NCBI RefSeq assembly: GCF_021134715.1
Contig: NC_060025.1
Location: 3,100,001-3,164,000 of the forward strand
Direction: 5' to 3'
Origin: Daphnia pulex
Taxonomy: Eukaryota; Arthropoda; Branchiopoda; Diplostraca; Daphniidae
DNA: 64,000 bases
Of this stretch, positions 1 through 12,250 are shown in pieces. The notes under the pieces are model-generated. The model did not search any database. It saw nothing but the letters and a program-made list of their open reading frames with translations, and was not told where the DNA came from. Position 1 is the stretch's first letter. Each line of letters opens with the position of its first letter. A program made the translations under genes and the position numbers.

Positions 1-49
1 GTTCTATATTGCATCGTTCAGATTGTATTGTATTGATCAGATGAGCGGC

Positions 50-57
50 TATATATA
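50..57 (-). promoter_or_regulatory. Leftward TATA box for a gene beyond the window edge
   Basis: TATATATA lies in sequence that matches the promoter of the MAM-like gene at 31079-31086. In the right copy that promoter drives a minus-strand gene. I infer that a paralogue of the MAM-like gene, or its remnant, lies just left of this window. Confidence 0.5.
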
Positions 58-1701
58 GCGGTTCGATGGATCCATTCCGTGTACGTGACGTTCGGTTATC
101 AGGTTGATAAAACTTCAATCCTTTAATCTGAGTATTAATGAGTGAGTTTGCAGTTTTATATCCACACATAATTAAAGAGTATATTGGATTCATATTAATT
201 CTATAACATTTCTTCTCAGTCACGTCATCAATTTATCTTAATTGTTTTACAGACTATTAGCCATTTTCTGCTTCTTCACCTTAGCGAAATAAAGTTAACG
301 ATAACAAATTGAACAAACAAAATAGACTTAATCAAAGGTTTCGACAGGGGAACTGATGCGCATCGATCGGCATCGATGTGGCGTGCAACGACATAAAATT
401 ACAAATTGAAAGTAACAATTTACAGTTACCAAGTTTGGCAAGTTATTTGACATTCGAAATGGAAATAAAAGGGCGAGTGAAGAATATCCAAAGTGATGTG
501 CGAGTTGCTACAGAGATTTCACGGGAAAATAAGAGCGGGTCTAGTGATCAACTATTATAATTTAATAGAGGTCAGGGAAGTTTGTTTATTCAGTATTTCT
601 TGACTTGTTATGCTCAAATGTCAAATTGTGAGTCTTGCGTGATCAAGGCGACACGGTACGCGCAGTTTAATGTAATCGAAACGTTATGACTTTATATGAG
701 GCGAAAATGGAATTGGGTCTTGCGCATGATAAGAGAGGGATGCACTAGAAAATGTATGGGCGCACTTATCTTACAATCATTCTTGGCTATCTATAGGCAT
801 TTTGAGCTTCCGATGAAATGCAAGTCCACTCACAGAGACAAACGAGTAACTGAAGTTCTTGAATTTCACAATCAAAATCATTACTGGCATGATGTTTTAG
901 CAGAAACCTTAAATTACCTGAAACTTAAAGTGGCATTTATTTCAGTATTTGTCTTTAAAAAAACTTACCTAAATCCTGAGATTGAGATTGATTGAGACAC
1001 TTTTCAGGAGGAAGACACTCAACATCTTTTACCTGGGAATCTTGAAGTTGAAACCCATGGGAATTGCTCTCGTTTAAGCATGGGAGATGAATTAAGGTTG
1101 TACAATTTGACAATTACAGACATATATAAACGTCAGTAAATAATCATTTAATGCTCGTAAAAAAATTTTAATTGATAATCAACTTCACTGAAGTCACTGA
1201 CAATCCCTGCGGTTAACTATCTGGTGAGCGTGAATGAAAAAAAAAACAATAAGATTTCATTAAGTTAATCAAGGACCTGTGGCACGAACACGACAGACAC
1301 TCAGCTCAGACAGGTATGTAAATAGCAGACGAGTTTAAATATTCCACGTTATTCCCGTGACCAATAACACTAAAATACAAATATTTGTAAGCGGAAAGAG
1401 AGGATTCGACATTTGAGAAAAAACTCAAAAGTTAATCCTTTTTCCTCTTTGTTTTAGTTTTTTTTTAAAAAAGACCAATTATTTCAAGGACCGGCCTATT
1501 TTGAATGTTTTGAAATCTGTTCAAATGTAAAATAAAAAACAAAATCTCGCTCCAATTGTCTGCATCTATAATTATATTTTAATGTGAAGAAGACGTTAGC
1601 ATGATTTGTATTTAATTTGTTTCAGCGTAACCTAGCTTATGATGAGATTAAGAGACAACAGAGTGGTTTGATTAATAAAAAGATAATATGAAAAAAAGAA
1701 A

Positions 1702-1713
1702 GGGGAAATTCCC
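1702..1713 (+). promoter_or_regulatory. Conserved kB-like element upstream of cuticle gene A
   Basis: GGGGAAATTCCC, about 400 nt upstream of the predicted start of transcription. The identical 12-mer occurs at the matching place upstream of the other three cuticle genes (4951, 32655, 35906). It resembles Rel/NF-kB binding sites; that role is inference. Confidence 0.45.
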
Positions 1714-2071
1714 GGTTTTCAGAAAAAAAGAGAGGAAAAGAGAACGCGAATAATATCTTTACAGTTTAATGGGTCTCACTAACCAACTCCTAATTTAATT
1801 CCCAGGCTAACAATTCGAACAACGAATTGTTTCTCTGTGCGCACGCTATTATTTCCGAATTGAGTACTAATAAACAGCTATTGGTTGTCCAATGTAAATC
1901 TAATTTGCCCCTTTGAGCAGATGGGTGGAGTACAATTCGATTTTCTTAAACCTTGATTGTATATTCTTTGCATAACTTCCATCGGTTACTTTCTCTGAAT
2001 ATATGGCTCTGGCAAATTACCATATTTCAATGTCATTAGTTGTCTCTCCCACTCTCCCATTTCCGATTTCG

Positions 2072-2110
2072 TATAAAAACGTGAACAGGATCGGACTAAA
2101 ATTATCAGTT
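2072..2110 (+). promoter_or_regulatory. Core promoter of cuticle gene A (TATA + TCAGT initiator)
   Basis: TATAAAA at 2072-2078 is followed by TCAGTT at 2105-2110, the spacing expected of an arthropod TATA/initiator promoter. The start codon lies 45 nt downstream. Confidence 0.75.
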
Positions 2111-2151
2111 CACCAACTGTTTTCAGCAAGTTTACGACTACTAGCTCAAAA

Positions 2152-2837
2152 ATGAAAGTATGGAATCATTTAAGATAAAACGCATTACCTTGTACAGGAC
2201 ACTAATGTTCCATATTTTATTAGTTCATCATCCTCGCCGCCATTTTCGCTGTCGCTGCCGCCGATTCTTACAGGTCAGCCGAATACGCTCCCAAGTACGA
2301 AGCTCCGGCATACAAATCTACATATGAAGCCAAATACGAGGTGAGTCTGATTTCATAAATTAATAAAAGAAACATGGAAATTAACTTTCGAAATAAATAT
2401 TATTGAAGACTCCCCAACCTTACGACTTCAGCTGGGCCGTCAATGATTACTACAACGACTACGGACACTCTGAGAAGAGCGACGGCAATGTAGTAACCGG
2501 ATCATACCGTGTCGTCCTTCCCGACGGCCGCACCCAGATCGTCACCTACAAGGCCGACAGCTACGGATATGTCGCCGACGTCAAGTACACCGGTGAAGCC
2601 AAGTATCCCGAATACGTCGCAAACAACTACAAAGCTACCACCTACTCCGCTCCTGCTTACAAGCCCACTGCTCCCACCTACTCGGCTCCTGCTTACACCG
2701 CTCCCACATACACTGCCTCGGCCAAAAAGAGTCCCACCTACACCGTCACCGCTCCCACATACTCTGCCCCTGCCCCGGCCCCGGCTTACACCGCCACTCC
2801 GGTCTACAAAGCCCCCGCAGTCCAGCCGCAGTACTAA
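2152..2837 (+). CDS. RR-type cuticle protein A, 183 aa, three exons
   Basis: Structural protein of the chitinous cuticle. Exons are 2152-2157 (only ATG AAA), 2224-2340 and 2409-2837, all joined in phase 0 at GT-AG sites. A six-base first coding exon splitting the signal peptide is typical of arthropod cuticle genes. The protein starts MKFIILAAIFAVAAADS, a clear signal peptide. Residues about 42-111 form a Rebers-Riddiford chitin-binding domain (PF00379 type, RR-2-like), with GSYRVVLPDGRTQIVTY followed by ADSYGYVADVKY. The tail is low-complexity Ala/Pro/Thr/Tyr with repeated TYSAPAY units. AATAAA at 2889-2894 is the likely polyadenylation signal. Its RR core carries the HSEKSDGNVV variant, shared with the right-hand B gene and not with its positional partner at 33114. 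Confidence 0.93.
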
Positions 2838-5290
2838 ATTGAATGTTGATTCAAACAATCGAAATATCTGTATCTAAACTTATAATTTAATAAAAAATTC
2901 AATTCGATCAAAGTACGACCATAAATATTTTAATTATGGAAGCGATAAAATATTCCTGGATTCTCGGTTCTGTTTTAGAAGAGCTTTGAATTCTTCCATC
3001 TTGCGGAAATTCAATGGCCGGAACAGCTCGGGATGGATTGGATCACCATAAGTTCAATACGCAGATAGAAATCTATATAACTACATCTACCCAAAAAGTA
3101 AAAAAATTCGATTACTTGGTCCACGGAAACACGACACCGACGGACAAGAACTGCATTCAGAATATGGAAACACAATTTAACTTGAGCGTGAAGTGCTCTC
3201 GTGGTCATCGACTTCGACATGCCTATGGAAATCCTATAAGAGCAAGAAGAAATTAATGACACCGTTAAAGCAAATTACGTACACGCAGCAAACAAAAGTT
3301 TCGTTCAGCTTCGGTTAACTGTAACATAAACCAAGTGCTGAGGTAACTGAGGATCTGTTATTTTGTTTTACACCAGGTAGTGATCGAGCAAAGTAGGCAT
3401 TGAAAACTTAAGCACAAGTGATTAGTCTCCAATTTCCTCGAATGCTGGAACATATGGGCAAAAACTGGGTTACCTGTCAACAGTCCCGCAGTTATAGCAT
3501 GGTTATAGTCACTCACGTCGACAATCGACATCTTCTCTCTACCTTTTTACTTCAGTGACACTTTGTTGCCAGGTGAAGAACTACAGCAGTGTTGGTCCAT
3601 ATGAGATTGGAAATTTACTATTACTAAATTACTCTTTGGGTGAAACAAAATGTACAGCAGTCCAGCTTCAGCAATTAGGGTTGGTGTAGCTGATGCTGGA
3701 TGCTAGATTTCTCTTTCTTGTGTGCTCCACGAACAAAATCAATTTCAACAATCACATTGTAACTTTTGAGATCCAGACATTACCTTGTTGTTGTATTTGA
3801 GTCAGCATTTCTCATAGCACTCATAGTGAAAATTTAAAATCCAGCACGACTGCTTCTTGTACTGGAAGATTGGAGGACATAGTGCACCTAGTTCTTGGAC
3901 TGCTTCTTGCACAAATGTAATTTGGGAATCCTGTAAGGGTTAAAACATTTCCTTCACTTGACTGCTTTGTTATAACCACATGTAAGAGACAGGCAGCACA
4001 AGCAGATAAAACATTGAGAACCTGTTGAGTTAAGGCAATCGAGAAAAAACAAGAACTTTACATATAGACTTTTTTCTAATACTTTTACACTCACGATTAC
4101 ATCGTTGAATACTATTGTTAGAGTCCACTGAGTATACGAAGTTAAAAAATTGGAATATGGAAATTACTCAAACTAGCCAACAAAAATTCTATAGCCGAAC
4201 TTCCGTGAAATCTACGTAACTGAGAGTCGTAAGTCGTAACTGCTAAATGTCGTAACTGCGCGTAACTGAGAGACCCAATGTTGCCAATTAATGATCTCCG
4301 CGCCACCTAATAACATGTCCGTAAAAAATGTCAAATATTTTTCAAAAAATGTCACCTTTTTTCAAATTCTTCTTGCAATAATTCAAAGTAATTGAGAATA
4401 AATTTTCCTCTAGGCATGCTCTAGGGCTTACCGCTTACATTCTTTAAATGTTTTAAAACAATTTTGTTTATAATTTTAAAAGTTTTTACAACAGTACCCT
4501 GATTAAGGGAAGAGGTTTAAGGGAACTCAATGCAAACAGATCGAAGAAATACGTATGCATGAAGTTATGAAGTTAATTAGAAAGGCACAATATACGCTAT
4601 AAAAGTACAAAAATACATCGACTCGTTTCAAATTCACTTTTAAACTTATTTCCCTGTCTGTGCTGATGAAAAAGGACGTTATGGAGAGTTGAAGACCTAT
4701 AATTCCGTTGGTTGGCCCATGTTCCGAAGTTATTTTCGGTTAATTTCTGAGATTCGTACGATTAGTCAATGCGGATTGCCTACGACACTTGGTATAACTC
4801 AAATTTATTCAAATTCTTTTCCTTTGACTGGCAGTGATATAATTGAACGTTGCAAAATCTACTGTACATGAATCGATTCCTAATTCATTTCGTGTTAGCA
4901 GTAGCATAGTTTGTGACGAATAAGAGACAACAATCGCCCAAACAAAAAGTGGGGAAATTCCCGCAAAACTTTCTAAACGGGGATAAAAGAGAACGTTAAT
5001 AATGTCGTTACAGTTTTAATAGGTCATTAATCAAATCCAAATTCCTCTAAAAGTCGAGCAAAGGTTTCTTTCCAAACTCGAGTTATGATCCAAATTGGGT
5101 ACTAATCTGTTACTGGTTGTCCAATATTCATCTAAGTTTTCTCTTCACACGAGCTGACGGATGGAATGTATTTCAATTTTCGTTTACCTTGACCCCTTAC
5201 TATTTGCATAACCTCTACCAATCACTTTCGCTGAATGCATGACTTTGGCAAATTGCCATATTTAAACGTATCAGTCGGAATGTACTCTCA
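2838..5290. other. Spacer between cuticle genes A and B
   Basis: About 2.4 kb duplicated at 33782-36245. It has short variable tandem copies of a GTAACTGAGAG-type unit near 4216-4272, whose number differs in the right copy (35155-35230). The last ~400 nt resemble the upstream region of gene A, so genes A and B arose as a tandem pair with their promoters. Short ORFs here are broken by indels in the other copy, so I see no coding gene. Confidence 0.7.
4951..4962 (+). promoter_or_regulatory. Conserved kB-like element upstream of cuticle gene B
   Basis: Same 12-mer as at 1702, about 380 nt upstream of the predicted transcription start. Surrounding bases differ from gene A, but the 12-mer is exact. 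Confidence 0.45.
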
Positions 5291-5297
5291 AATTTCG

Positions 5298-5335
5298 TAT
5301 AAAAACGTGAACAGACTGGACTGAAATTATCAGTT
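5298..5335 (+). promoter_or_regulatory. Core promoter of cuticle gene B
   Basis: TATAAAA at 5298-5304 and TCAGTT at 5330-5335, with the start codon about 40 nt further on. Confidence 0.75.
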
Positions 5336-5372
5336 CACCAACTGTTTTCAGCAAGTTAACCACTACTCCAAA

Positions 5373-6034
5373 ATGAAAGTAGGAAATATTTTAAAAACGT
5401 TGTTTTCTAAAACGCATTACCTTGTACACATGGCGTCAAACTTTCCATATTTTATTAGTTCTTGATCCTCGCCGCCCTTTTCGCTGTCGCTGCCGCCGAT
5501 TCTTACAGGTCAGCCGAATACGCTCCCAAGTACGAAGCTCCGGCATACAAATCTACATATGAAGCAAAATACGAGGTGAGTCTCATTTAGTCATTTCATT
5601 AATGAATTAAAGAAACATGGAAATTAACTTTCACGAATGAATATTATTTGAAGACTCCCCAACCTTACGACTTCAGCTGGGCCGTCAATGATTACTACAA
5701 CGACTATTCCCATTCCGAGAGCAGCGATGGCAAAGTGACCACCGGATCATACCGTGTCGTCCTTCCCGACGGCCGCACCCAAATTGTCACCTACAGAGCC
5801 GACAGCTACGGATATGTCGCCGACGTCAAGTACACCGGTGAAGCCAAGTACCCCGAATACGTCGCATCCAACTACAAAGCTAACACCTACTCCGCCCCAG
5901 CTTACAAGCCTTCTACTCCGACCTACAGCAAGCCAACTTATTCCGCTCCCACATACTCTGCACCGGCCAAAATGGCCCCGGTTTACACCGCCACTCCGGT
6001 CTATAAAACCCCCGCAGTTCAGTCCAACTACTAA
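5373..6034 (+). CDS. RR-type cuticle protein B, 167 aa, three exons
   Basis: Exons 5373-5378, 5459-5575 and 5654-6034, with the same intron positions and phases as gene A. The signal peptide reads MKFLILAALFAVAAADS. The RR domain begins at residue 42 with the HSESSDGKVTT variant and GSYRVVLPDGRTQ. The tail is shorter than in A and uses KPSTPTYSKPTYSAPTY and KMAPVYTATPVYKTPAV motifs. AATAAA at 6087-6092. A secreted structural component of cuticle by family knowledge; tissue and stage cannot be read from the sequence. Confidence 0.93.
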
Positions 6035-6716
6035 ATTGCAATTAATTGAAACAATCAAAATGTCTGCATCTAAATGATAATTATTTAATAAACTATCCAA
6101 TTTGATTAAAAAAGTAGTAGCTACTTACCATTTGGTCTGAAAACTCTATACATGATATTTCTGCAATAAATTTTTTTTTTTTACAGCACGGAACTTCCAA
6201 TGAAATCAATTGAATATATAATAAATCTGCAATCTAAATTTTATTTTTTGCATGGATTTTCCATTGCAATCGATTGAAATATTCATAAATTGATGCATGC
6301 ACTATCGCATGCTACCAGAAGCTTGGAAATGTGATGTTATTGAGCCACCGACAAAAATTTTTTCTCTCAATTAGATAAGAAAATAATCATGAACGGGAAA
6401 AGCAACCGGGGTGTGGTGTTTGAATATCACCTAAATGCAATGATTGGGAAACTCTTTGAAAAGCAAAGAATAAGAGAAGCAACAAGCACAGAAGGGAACC
6501 GTGAGCCATTTAGTAGCAGGACGAAATATTTTCAGTAAATCAAAATAGATTCTTCCATCATCAGTGCGCTCGTATTTCGGCTGTGTGTCAAATTTAAAAT
6601 CTAGAAGGTAACCTTTCAATCTCTAATACGTACGTAAACTGTGTTGTTAAAGAAACACAAATCTCATTTTCAGGGCATCAAGCTGAAGTGAAGCTAAAGC
6701 TGAAGCTGAACATAAT

Positions 6717-6840
6717 ATGAATATGGTGATTAGTTTAATCAAAATAGTAACACTGCTACAACTTTCGTCACTGCCTATTAATATATACTCCATGTTTGCT
6801 CGTTTGCCAATTGGGGAACGAGCAAAGCTAAAAAAGCTAA
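6717..6840 (+). pseudogene. Truncated GH18 first exon (relic)
   Basis: The sequence from ATG at 6717 matches exon 1 of the complete GH18-like gene at 37562, reading MNMVISLIKIVTLLQLSSLP against MKLLINSLIKILTLLQLSSLP. The signal peptide is recognisable, but the FPNWAVYR segment is corrupted and no later GH18 exon follows. The duplication breakpoint therefore falls here. Confidence 0.8.
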
Positions 6841-7084
6841 GAAAGCTCAGAAGCTACTAAAGCTACTGAAAGAAACCAAATGTCTCTGATAGCTGAAAAA
6901 GAGTCATTCCTTTCATACGTAATCTTTGATCTTTTGACATCTTTCAAAGTCGTGACAACAATGCGCGAGTGAAAAAAACTAGCGTCGCGCTTATGAAGGA
7001 TCAACTGATTCAACATTTACTTCCGATTTTCAAATGAGTCTGTAAGTAAAACTAAGAAAAAACTATGAGTAAAATCGCTATCGC

Positions 7085-7385
7085 TGAGTACCGGCTGTCG
7101 TTATGCAATTGCCATATGTCGTTGGGTTATGGGTCGGAAAGTCATTGGAACGTCCAAAGTAATGAATAAAGAAAAATTCGTTGCGATATCTGACGAGTGA
7201 TTCATACTCTACAAACATCCTCGATGGTTCACGATGGCACTGTTTCTTTAGTAGTAAACGGCCACAATCACATAAACGAAACTGCGTGGGTCAAATTTGT
7301 GCCCTGCCCGTTTCGAAACTCAACGTACCAGCGATTATTTGCATTACTTGGGATCTGACCAAAAGGAGGGCTGTGGTGAACTTTA
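7085..7385 (-). pseudogene. Fragment of a GPCR 5' end and promoter
   Basis: The stretch aligns with the first codons and upstream flank of the GPCR gene at 43886-45064, for example GGAACGTCCAAA followed by AATGAATAAAGAAAAATTCG. It keeps the N-terminal coding region and promoter flank to about 7385. The transmembrane region is absent, because the fragment abuts the end of the cuticle/GH18 block. Confidence 0.72.
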
Positions 7386-7399
7386 TTCAGCATTTCGTA

Positions 7400-9160
7400 G
7401 TTTCCCAGCTCACATAGTATTTTATGTAATATCCACACATTCAGGTTAATTATTATAGCATTGCAATCCTTCTTTACTGTAAGTCTGTAACCTAATGACC
7501 TTTGTATTAATTTATTAACCGTTCTATTAACATATTCGTTAATCAACGTAACTTCAGATGGCATCAACGCGAGCGACGGTCTCTCTGAGTTCAACTAGAA
7601 TAAATTTGTCATTCCACTAACAATTCCATTAATTATTTATTATCGCGACTACAGAGCATCATACAGAACGAGGTATCACTAACTCCACTGAACGGATCCA
7701 AGGTGCCGAAATTACTTTCAGCAGTTGCCCGCATTCAGGTTCGTTACATTTGCACACGATCATACTTAATATTTTATTGCACGGAAAGGTACGGAGAAAG
7801 AGAGAATCTCGAAAGCAGAAAAAAGCTTCACTTAACTTAAGTTTTTAACGGCGGTACTCACATTCAACTATAAGCAGTTGACCCAGATAAATAATGAATT
7901 AGTGATATCTGTCGTAGACGTGGAAATACGTGTAGGCAATTTGAATAGCAGGAAATCTCTGCAATGCAAATGTTGTGTTCTGAAAATCTGGAAATTATTT
8001 AATTTAAAAAAAAAAAGAAAAACATTCGACATCGGTTGACTGAAATTCAAATGAAACATTCAGTGGTCTGCGTGTGTTAGGAAAACGATCAATAGAGTTA
8101 TTAGAGTACAAATTTGACGCTTCCTTTGAACTTTGGTAGATGTAGGCATCTGACGTTTCAAATTTGCATTAACATACGGTGATCAAAGAATCAAATGTCA
8201 GTAAAATTAACTCCATATACAAGTTATGAACTGTATAGAGTTAATTATAATTCATAATCATTGAACTTCAGCATTCAGTTCAGAATGGCAATGACAAACG
8301 TCAGAAGCACTAAACTAATATAGGATGGCATCTCAATTACATCCTATACGCTTCCGGATTTTCAATAGAGACGTGAACGTAAAAAAGCGGCAAGGGTTTG
8401 AATGAGCAACGCCCACGTCAGCAGTGAAAGCAGCAAATAATAGCTCTATGACAGTCGGTCGAAGTCGAAGGATTGACAATAACTGCAGTCAAGTTCCATG
8501 ACACACGGAATTTAATTTAAAAAAAAATAAACGGAAAAACATAAAAAAAGTAATCGTACCCTACATCCGCAGCAAGCGATAAATAATGCGCGCAAATGAA
8601 CGCGCAATAAAGCGCAAGTATTAAATTTCAGTGACCAACTCGATCCGTGCAGAGCAAAAAATTCAAGCGCTAATCGCACCGTAAAGTAAGATGTCGAGTA
8701 ATCACACCGCCGACTCGCCTTCCACTTTTATACTAACGCGAGCCTATTTTATAACGTTGATTACGAAATTAATTACGACTTACCGAGAGGTCAAAGGGAT
8801 CAAATCCGCCAAGTTCTACCGTTTGCACACACCCGTACGAGCACAATCAATCAATGTTGAAACACTTCTAGAGGAATGTACAGTCTGCACGCTGCAAAAT
8901 TCCACTGAAATGATTGATGGGCCGTAACCCGTAAGCCCGTAAGAAAACGCAACACTCACACGTACATGATCACGGGACAAGGACAACCGATACTGCCAAG
9001 TGCCAACTGGCAAGTTCTGGTGGGCGTTACGCAATAACAGAAAAATAAAAATAAGAGGAACGGAGTCGAAAAATAAGAAACCAAAAGAACAATTAAGCTA
9101 ATAACGATGAAACAAATAAAGAAATATAACCCAGCCTTTATATCACATCAGCTGTCTTAT
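7400..9160. repeat. GPCR-array spacer, copy 1 (blocks Q and R)
   Basis: Non-coding sequence homologous to 10740-12240, 19500-20640 and 45700-47340. Landmarks are an ACTCCACTGAACGGATCCAA motif near 7680, a poly-A followed by CGGA near 8520, and a conserved minus-strand splice-donor-like GGTAAGTC at about 8780. Short ORFs do not agree between copies. Confidence 0.7.
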
Positions 9161-10280
9161 GGGCGTTCTAGTGCTCCGTGAAAATAAATAAAAAACCCCC
9201 GGTTAAGAGAAGGGTAAGTAAGGTTCTTATGGGCGTTACCTAGACACCGTGCATCATAAGGAAAACATTGGGTGTGGTTGCGGCTTTGGGTGTGCGGATG
9301 AAAAGCGTTTCCATGGAGATAAACTTATTTATTTATTGGGTAGCCTATTTTAAAATTGCTTGAAGAACATTTACCGTTCCTCATGTCTGGGTGAGGATTA
9401 GAAATCGATTTGGTGTAATCTCAGTCCAATCTTTAAAATAAATTTTCACAAAATGAAACGGTTGATAAATATATTACTCTTCTATTGCTGTTTTGATCCG
9501 TTGCTGTACACTAAGCTCATGCCGGTGGCACATTCAGAAAGTAAACTTTTCCTTTCTGCGCTATTACCTTATTATTAATCTATTGACTACACATCGGAAG
9601 TGATGACGACATTAACCCTCTCCTCCTGCACACTACCGGGTACCGGCTTATGAGAAGAACGGATCAATTCGTGCTCAGTGTCCCTCTTTCCTTTGCTGGG
9701 CATTGCAATATTGCACATTGAAATTTTGTCTTTTAACAAAGATTTCGATATGCTTTCGATATCTGCCAGTTCTGTTTTACTTTGCCGAAAGCATTTCCAA
9801 TGCACGAAACAAAAACTATAAGAGCTCCAAACTAGACTTTTGTAGTAACTAACTTTCTCTTTCGTAAGTATATGCAGAGTATATGCAGCTGCGTATAGTT
9901 GAAATCAGTTCAATTATTTTTTATCTTTTGACGACTTTCTCTGTTGAAAGCGACTTGGAAACAACAGTGATGAATTGCTCTGCGCTGTCCCAAGAAAAAA
10001 CTCCCGTTACTTAATTATGTGAAAGTTGAAACAGCCCCATCGCACTGCGTCTAACACATTCCCTGAATTCTTATTCGATTTTTAAAGCAGCACCGTCTCT
10101 AGCCTTTTGGTATTACAGCAGCAACGAAATATCCCTCTATACGTATAAACCAAACTAAACTTCTCGCGATCGAGCAATCGCATAAGACGCACCGGAGACG
10201 AACGCCAGTGTATCAGAAGCGAATGTTACTTTTTGAGCTCTACTAAACAGTCATCCAACTGTTAACATGTTGTACCGGTT
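9160..10280. other. Non-coding stretch, no gene seen
   Basis: About 1.1 kb without a conserved reading frame, RNA gene or clear match to the other array units, apart from its last ~100 nt. The single 72-codon minus ORF at 9587-9805 shows no family motif. Confidence 0.5.
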
Positions 10281-10289
10281 GCATCGATG

Positions 10290-12250
10290 CGAAGTCCATA
10301 CTCCACTATTATGGCCCGAAACTTTAACAAGAACTGCTCGCGCCCGTAATAGTTGAGGACTATTAGTTGTTTGCTAAACGCGTCCAGCAAAAGGTAACGT
10401 TTAATATACTGTATATCTGGACGAAGATTATTACGTAAAACGATATAGGGGCTCGCATGGGGACGAGTTAATCACGACGGTTACCACCTAGGTGAGTTAT
10501 GCGATAATCTTACCATTTTTTTCTCATGGTTCCCTCAACTTCTATACTTACCAAAACAATTCCAAAACATCAAATTATGTGGGCAAGGATAAATTAGTGG
10601 AAAATAGGAGCCGCCATCTGATGGCATGGCACGGCTTTTTCGTCTCACCAAGATATTTGACCGTGACGGCAAACATTGATGAGCGTTGCCATCAGAGGCA
10701 GGGTGGTTTATTCTCTTTTTGATATAATAATATTTATGAGATCGTCGTATTGATATTTTGAGATCATTTTGAGATCACCTTCCTACAGAAGATCATTACT
10801 AATTATACGTTGCGTCCCGATTCTGGTAAAAGAAAATCCTTCCTTATCATTCTACACGTTATTAAATACTGTACATTTAGGTTATTTTGTTGCCACATCT
10901 ACCCTAGTAAAGGCTAGAGCCAGTTTGAGCCAGTTACGTTCCCAAGAATTTCATTTGATGTTAAGTGTTCCCAACGTATAATTTGAGACATCTGCTCCTG
11001 ATGCGAAACGAGCAGCGATCTTAATGTGCAAATTTAAACAATTATAATCAATTACCAAATTACATTTATTATCTTATTATTTGTAAACGCGACTATACCG
11101 ACCAAGGTGTCAATCAACTCCATTCAACGGATCCAACATGGCAAAATTAAATTTGCGGCTGCAAATTTAAAAGGCGACTGCATATTCAGCGACGTTCCAA
11201 TTAAAGGTACGAAGAAGAGGGGGAATATCTGAAATTATATTTTTTTTGTAGGTTTCAGAGGTCATTCATTTTTGAGAGAAATCATTCTCGATTGCATTAA
11301 ATTTCTGCGCTCTGACGTAGTGACGTGCAACAGTGGGAGAGCAATTAGAATATATCTTTCGGAAGATTTACTCTCGCAGAGCAACAACTTCCTAGCAACG
11401 AGAACCTGTTGCGCCGTAAAATTCGATGTTGGAGACACTTAAACGACCTTTACCGCGTGAACCGAACGTTACGTAACAACTGGCCGTTACCACTTTTTCA
11501 CAGAAACTGAACTTTAACATGGGCCTATTTGATAACAAAATTAATTGCGACTTACCGAGAACTCAAAGTGATCCTGTCCGACAAGTTCCCACCAGTCTGG
11601 ACTCTGGACCCCCGTATGCTCACACCATTTACACACCTATGCAAAAACAAAACACTTGTGATTTGTGAAAGAATTTAAAGTTAGAAAAAAAATGTTCACG
11701 TCGTGAAATAATTCGATAAGTTAATAACACACAACACTCACACACATGGTTTGGTTTGGTTTGGTAGGATTAGGTGCGTCTGCTATATTTTTTAGCAGAC
11801 ATCTGGTCTTCAGCTTTTTTTTAGATGACCCTCTTGCACCGACGAGATATTTTGTCTGTTGATTTTTGGGCGATGGTATGAGCAGTGTAAATGTTGTGTT
11901 GTGTGGAAGAAGCCCCAAGGGAGGGGGATGGAAGTACCATCATTGTGTACGTTTTTTACTAGAGCTAAGCTAGTCCGACTGTGTAGGAAGAGATCTGTAT
12001 TGTATGTGTAGTGGTAGTGCCCGGGTATGGGAGCACTCACACACATGACCACGAGACAATCGATACTGACAAGCTTTGGTCTTTTCGTGGGCGTTTTTAC
12101 GCAAATAGAAGGAAGAGTTGAGAAAAGTAAAAATGGGGGAATAGAGTCGAAAAATAAGAAACCAAAAGCCAAAACTTACGATGAAACGAAAAAAGAAATA
12201 ATCCAGCCCCAGTCCAGCCCTTTATGACATCAACTGTCACAATGGGTGCG
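10290..12250. repeat. GPCR-array spacer, copy 2, with the GPCR slot empty
   Basis: Positions 10290-10735 match 43010-43465, the block 3' of the GPCR at 43.9 kb. From about 10740 the sequence matches 45690 onward, the block 5' of the same gene. About 2.2 kb including the whole receptor is missing here. Block R (about 11380-11600) is well conserved and includes GACTTACCGAG at about 11550. Confidence 0.72.

Larger units (their letters stand above)
1..6840. repeat. Segmental duplication, left copy (block A-B-GH18 5' end)
   Basis: This stretch aligns end to end with 31041-37690 at high identity, broken by small indels. It contains a leftward TATA promoter, two cuticle genes, the spacer between them and the first exon of a GH18 gene. 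It begins at or before the window edge, because position 1 already lies in the matched promoter. It ends inside GH18 exon 1, where the match to the right copy stops at about 6840. Identity was judged by eye. Confidence 0.93.

Noticed and set aside
696..995. Open frame of 99 codons in the left duplication block
   Set aside because: The matching place in the right copy (31700-31980) has indels that break the frame, and no domain or signal peptide is seen.
3011..3262. Overlapping plus and minus frames of about 80 codons after cuticle gene A
   Set aside because: A 2-nt difference in the right copy (near 34020) shifts both frames. The similarity is due to the DNA duplication.
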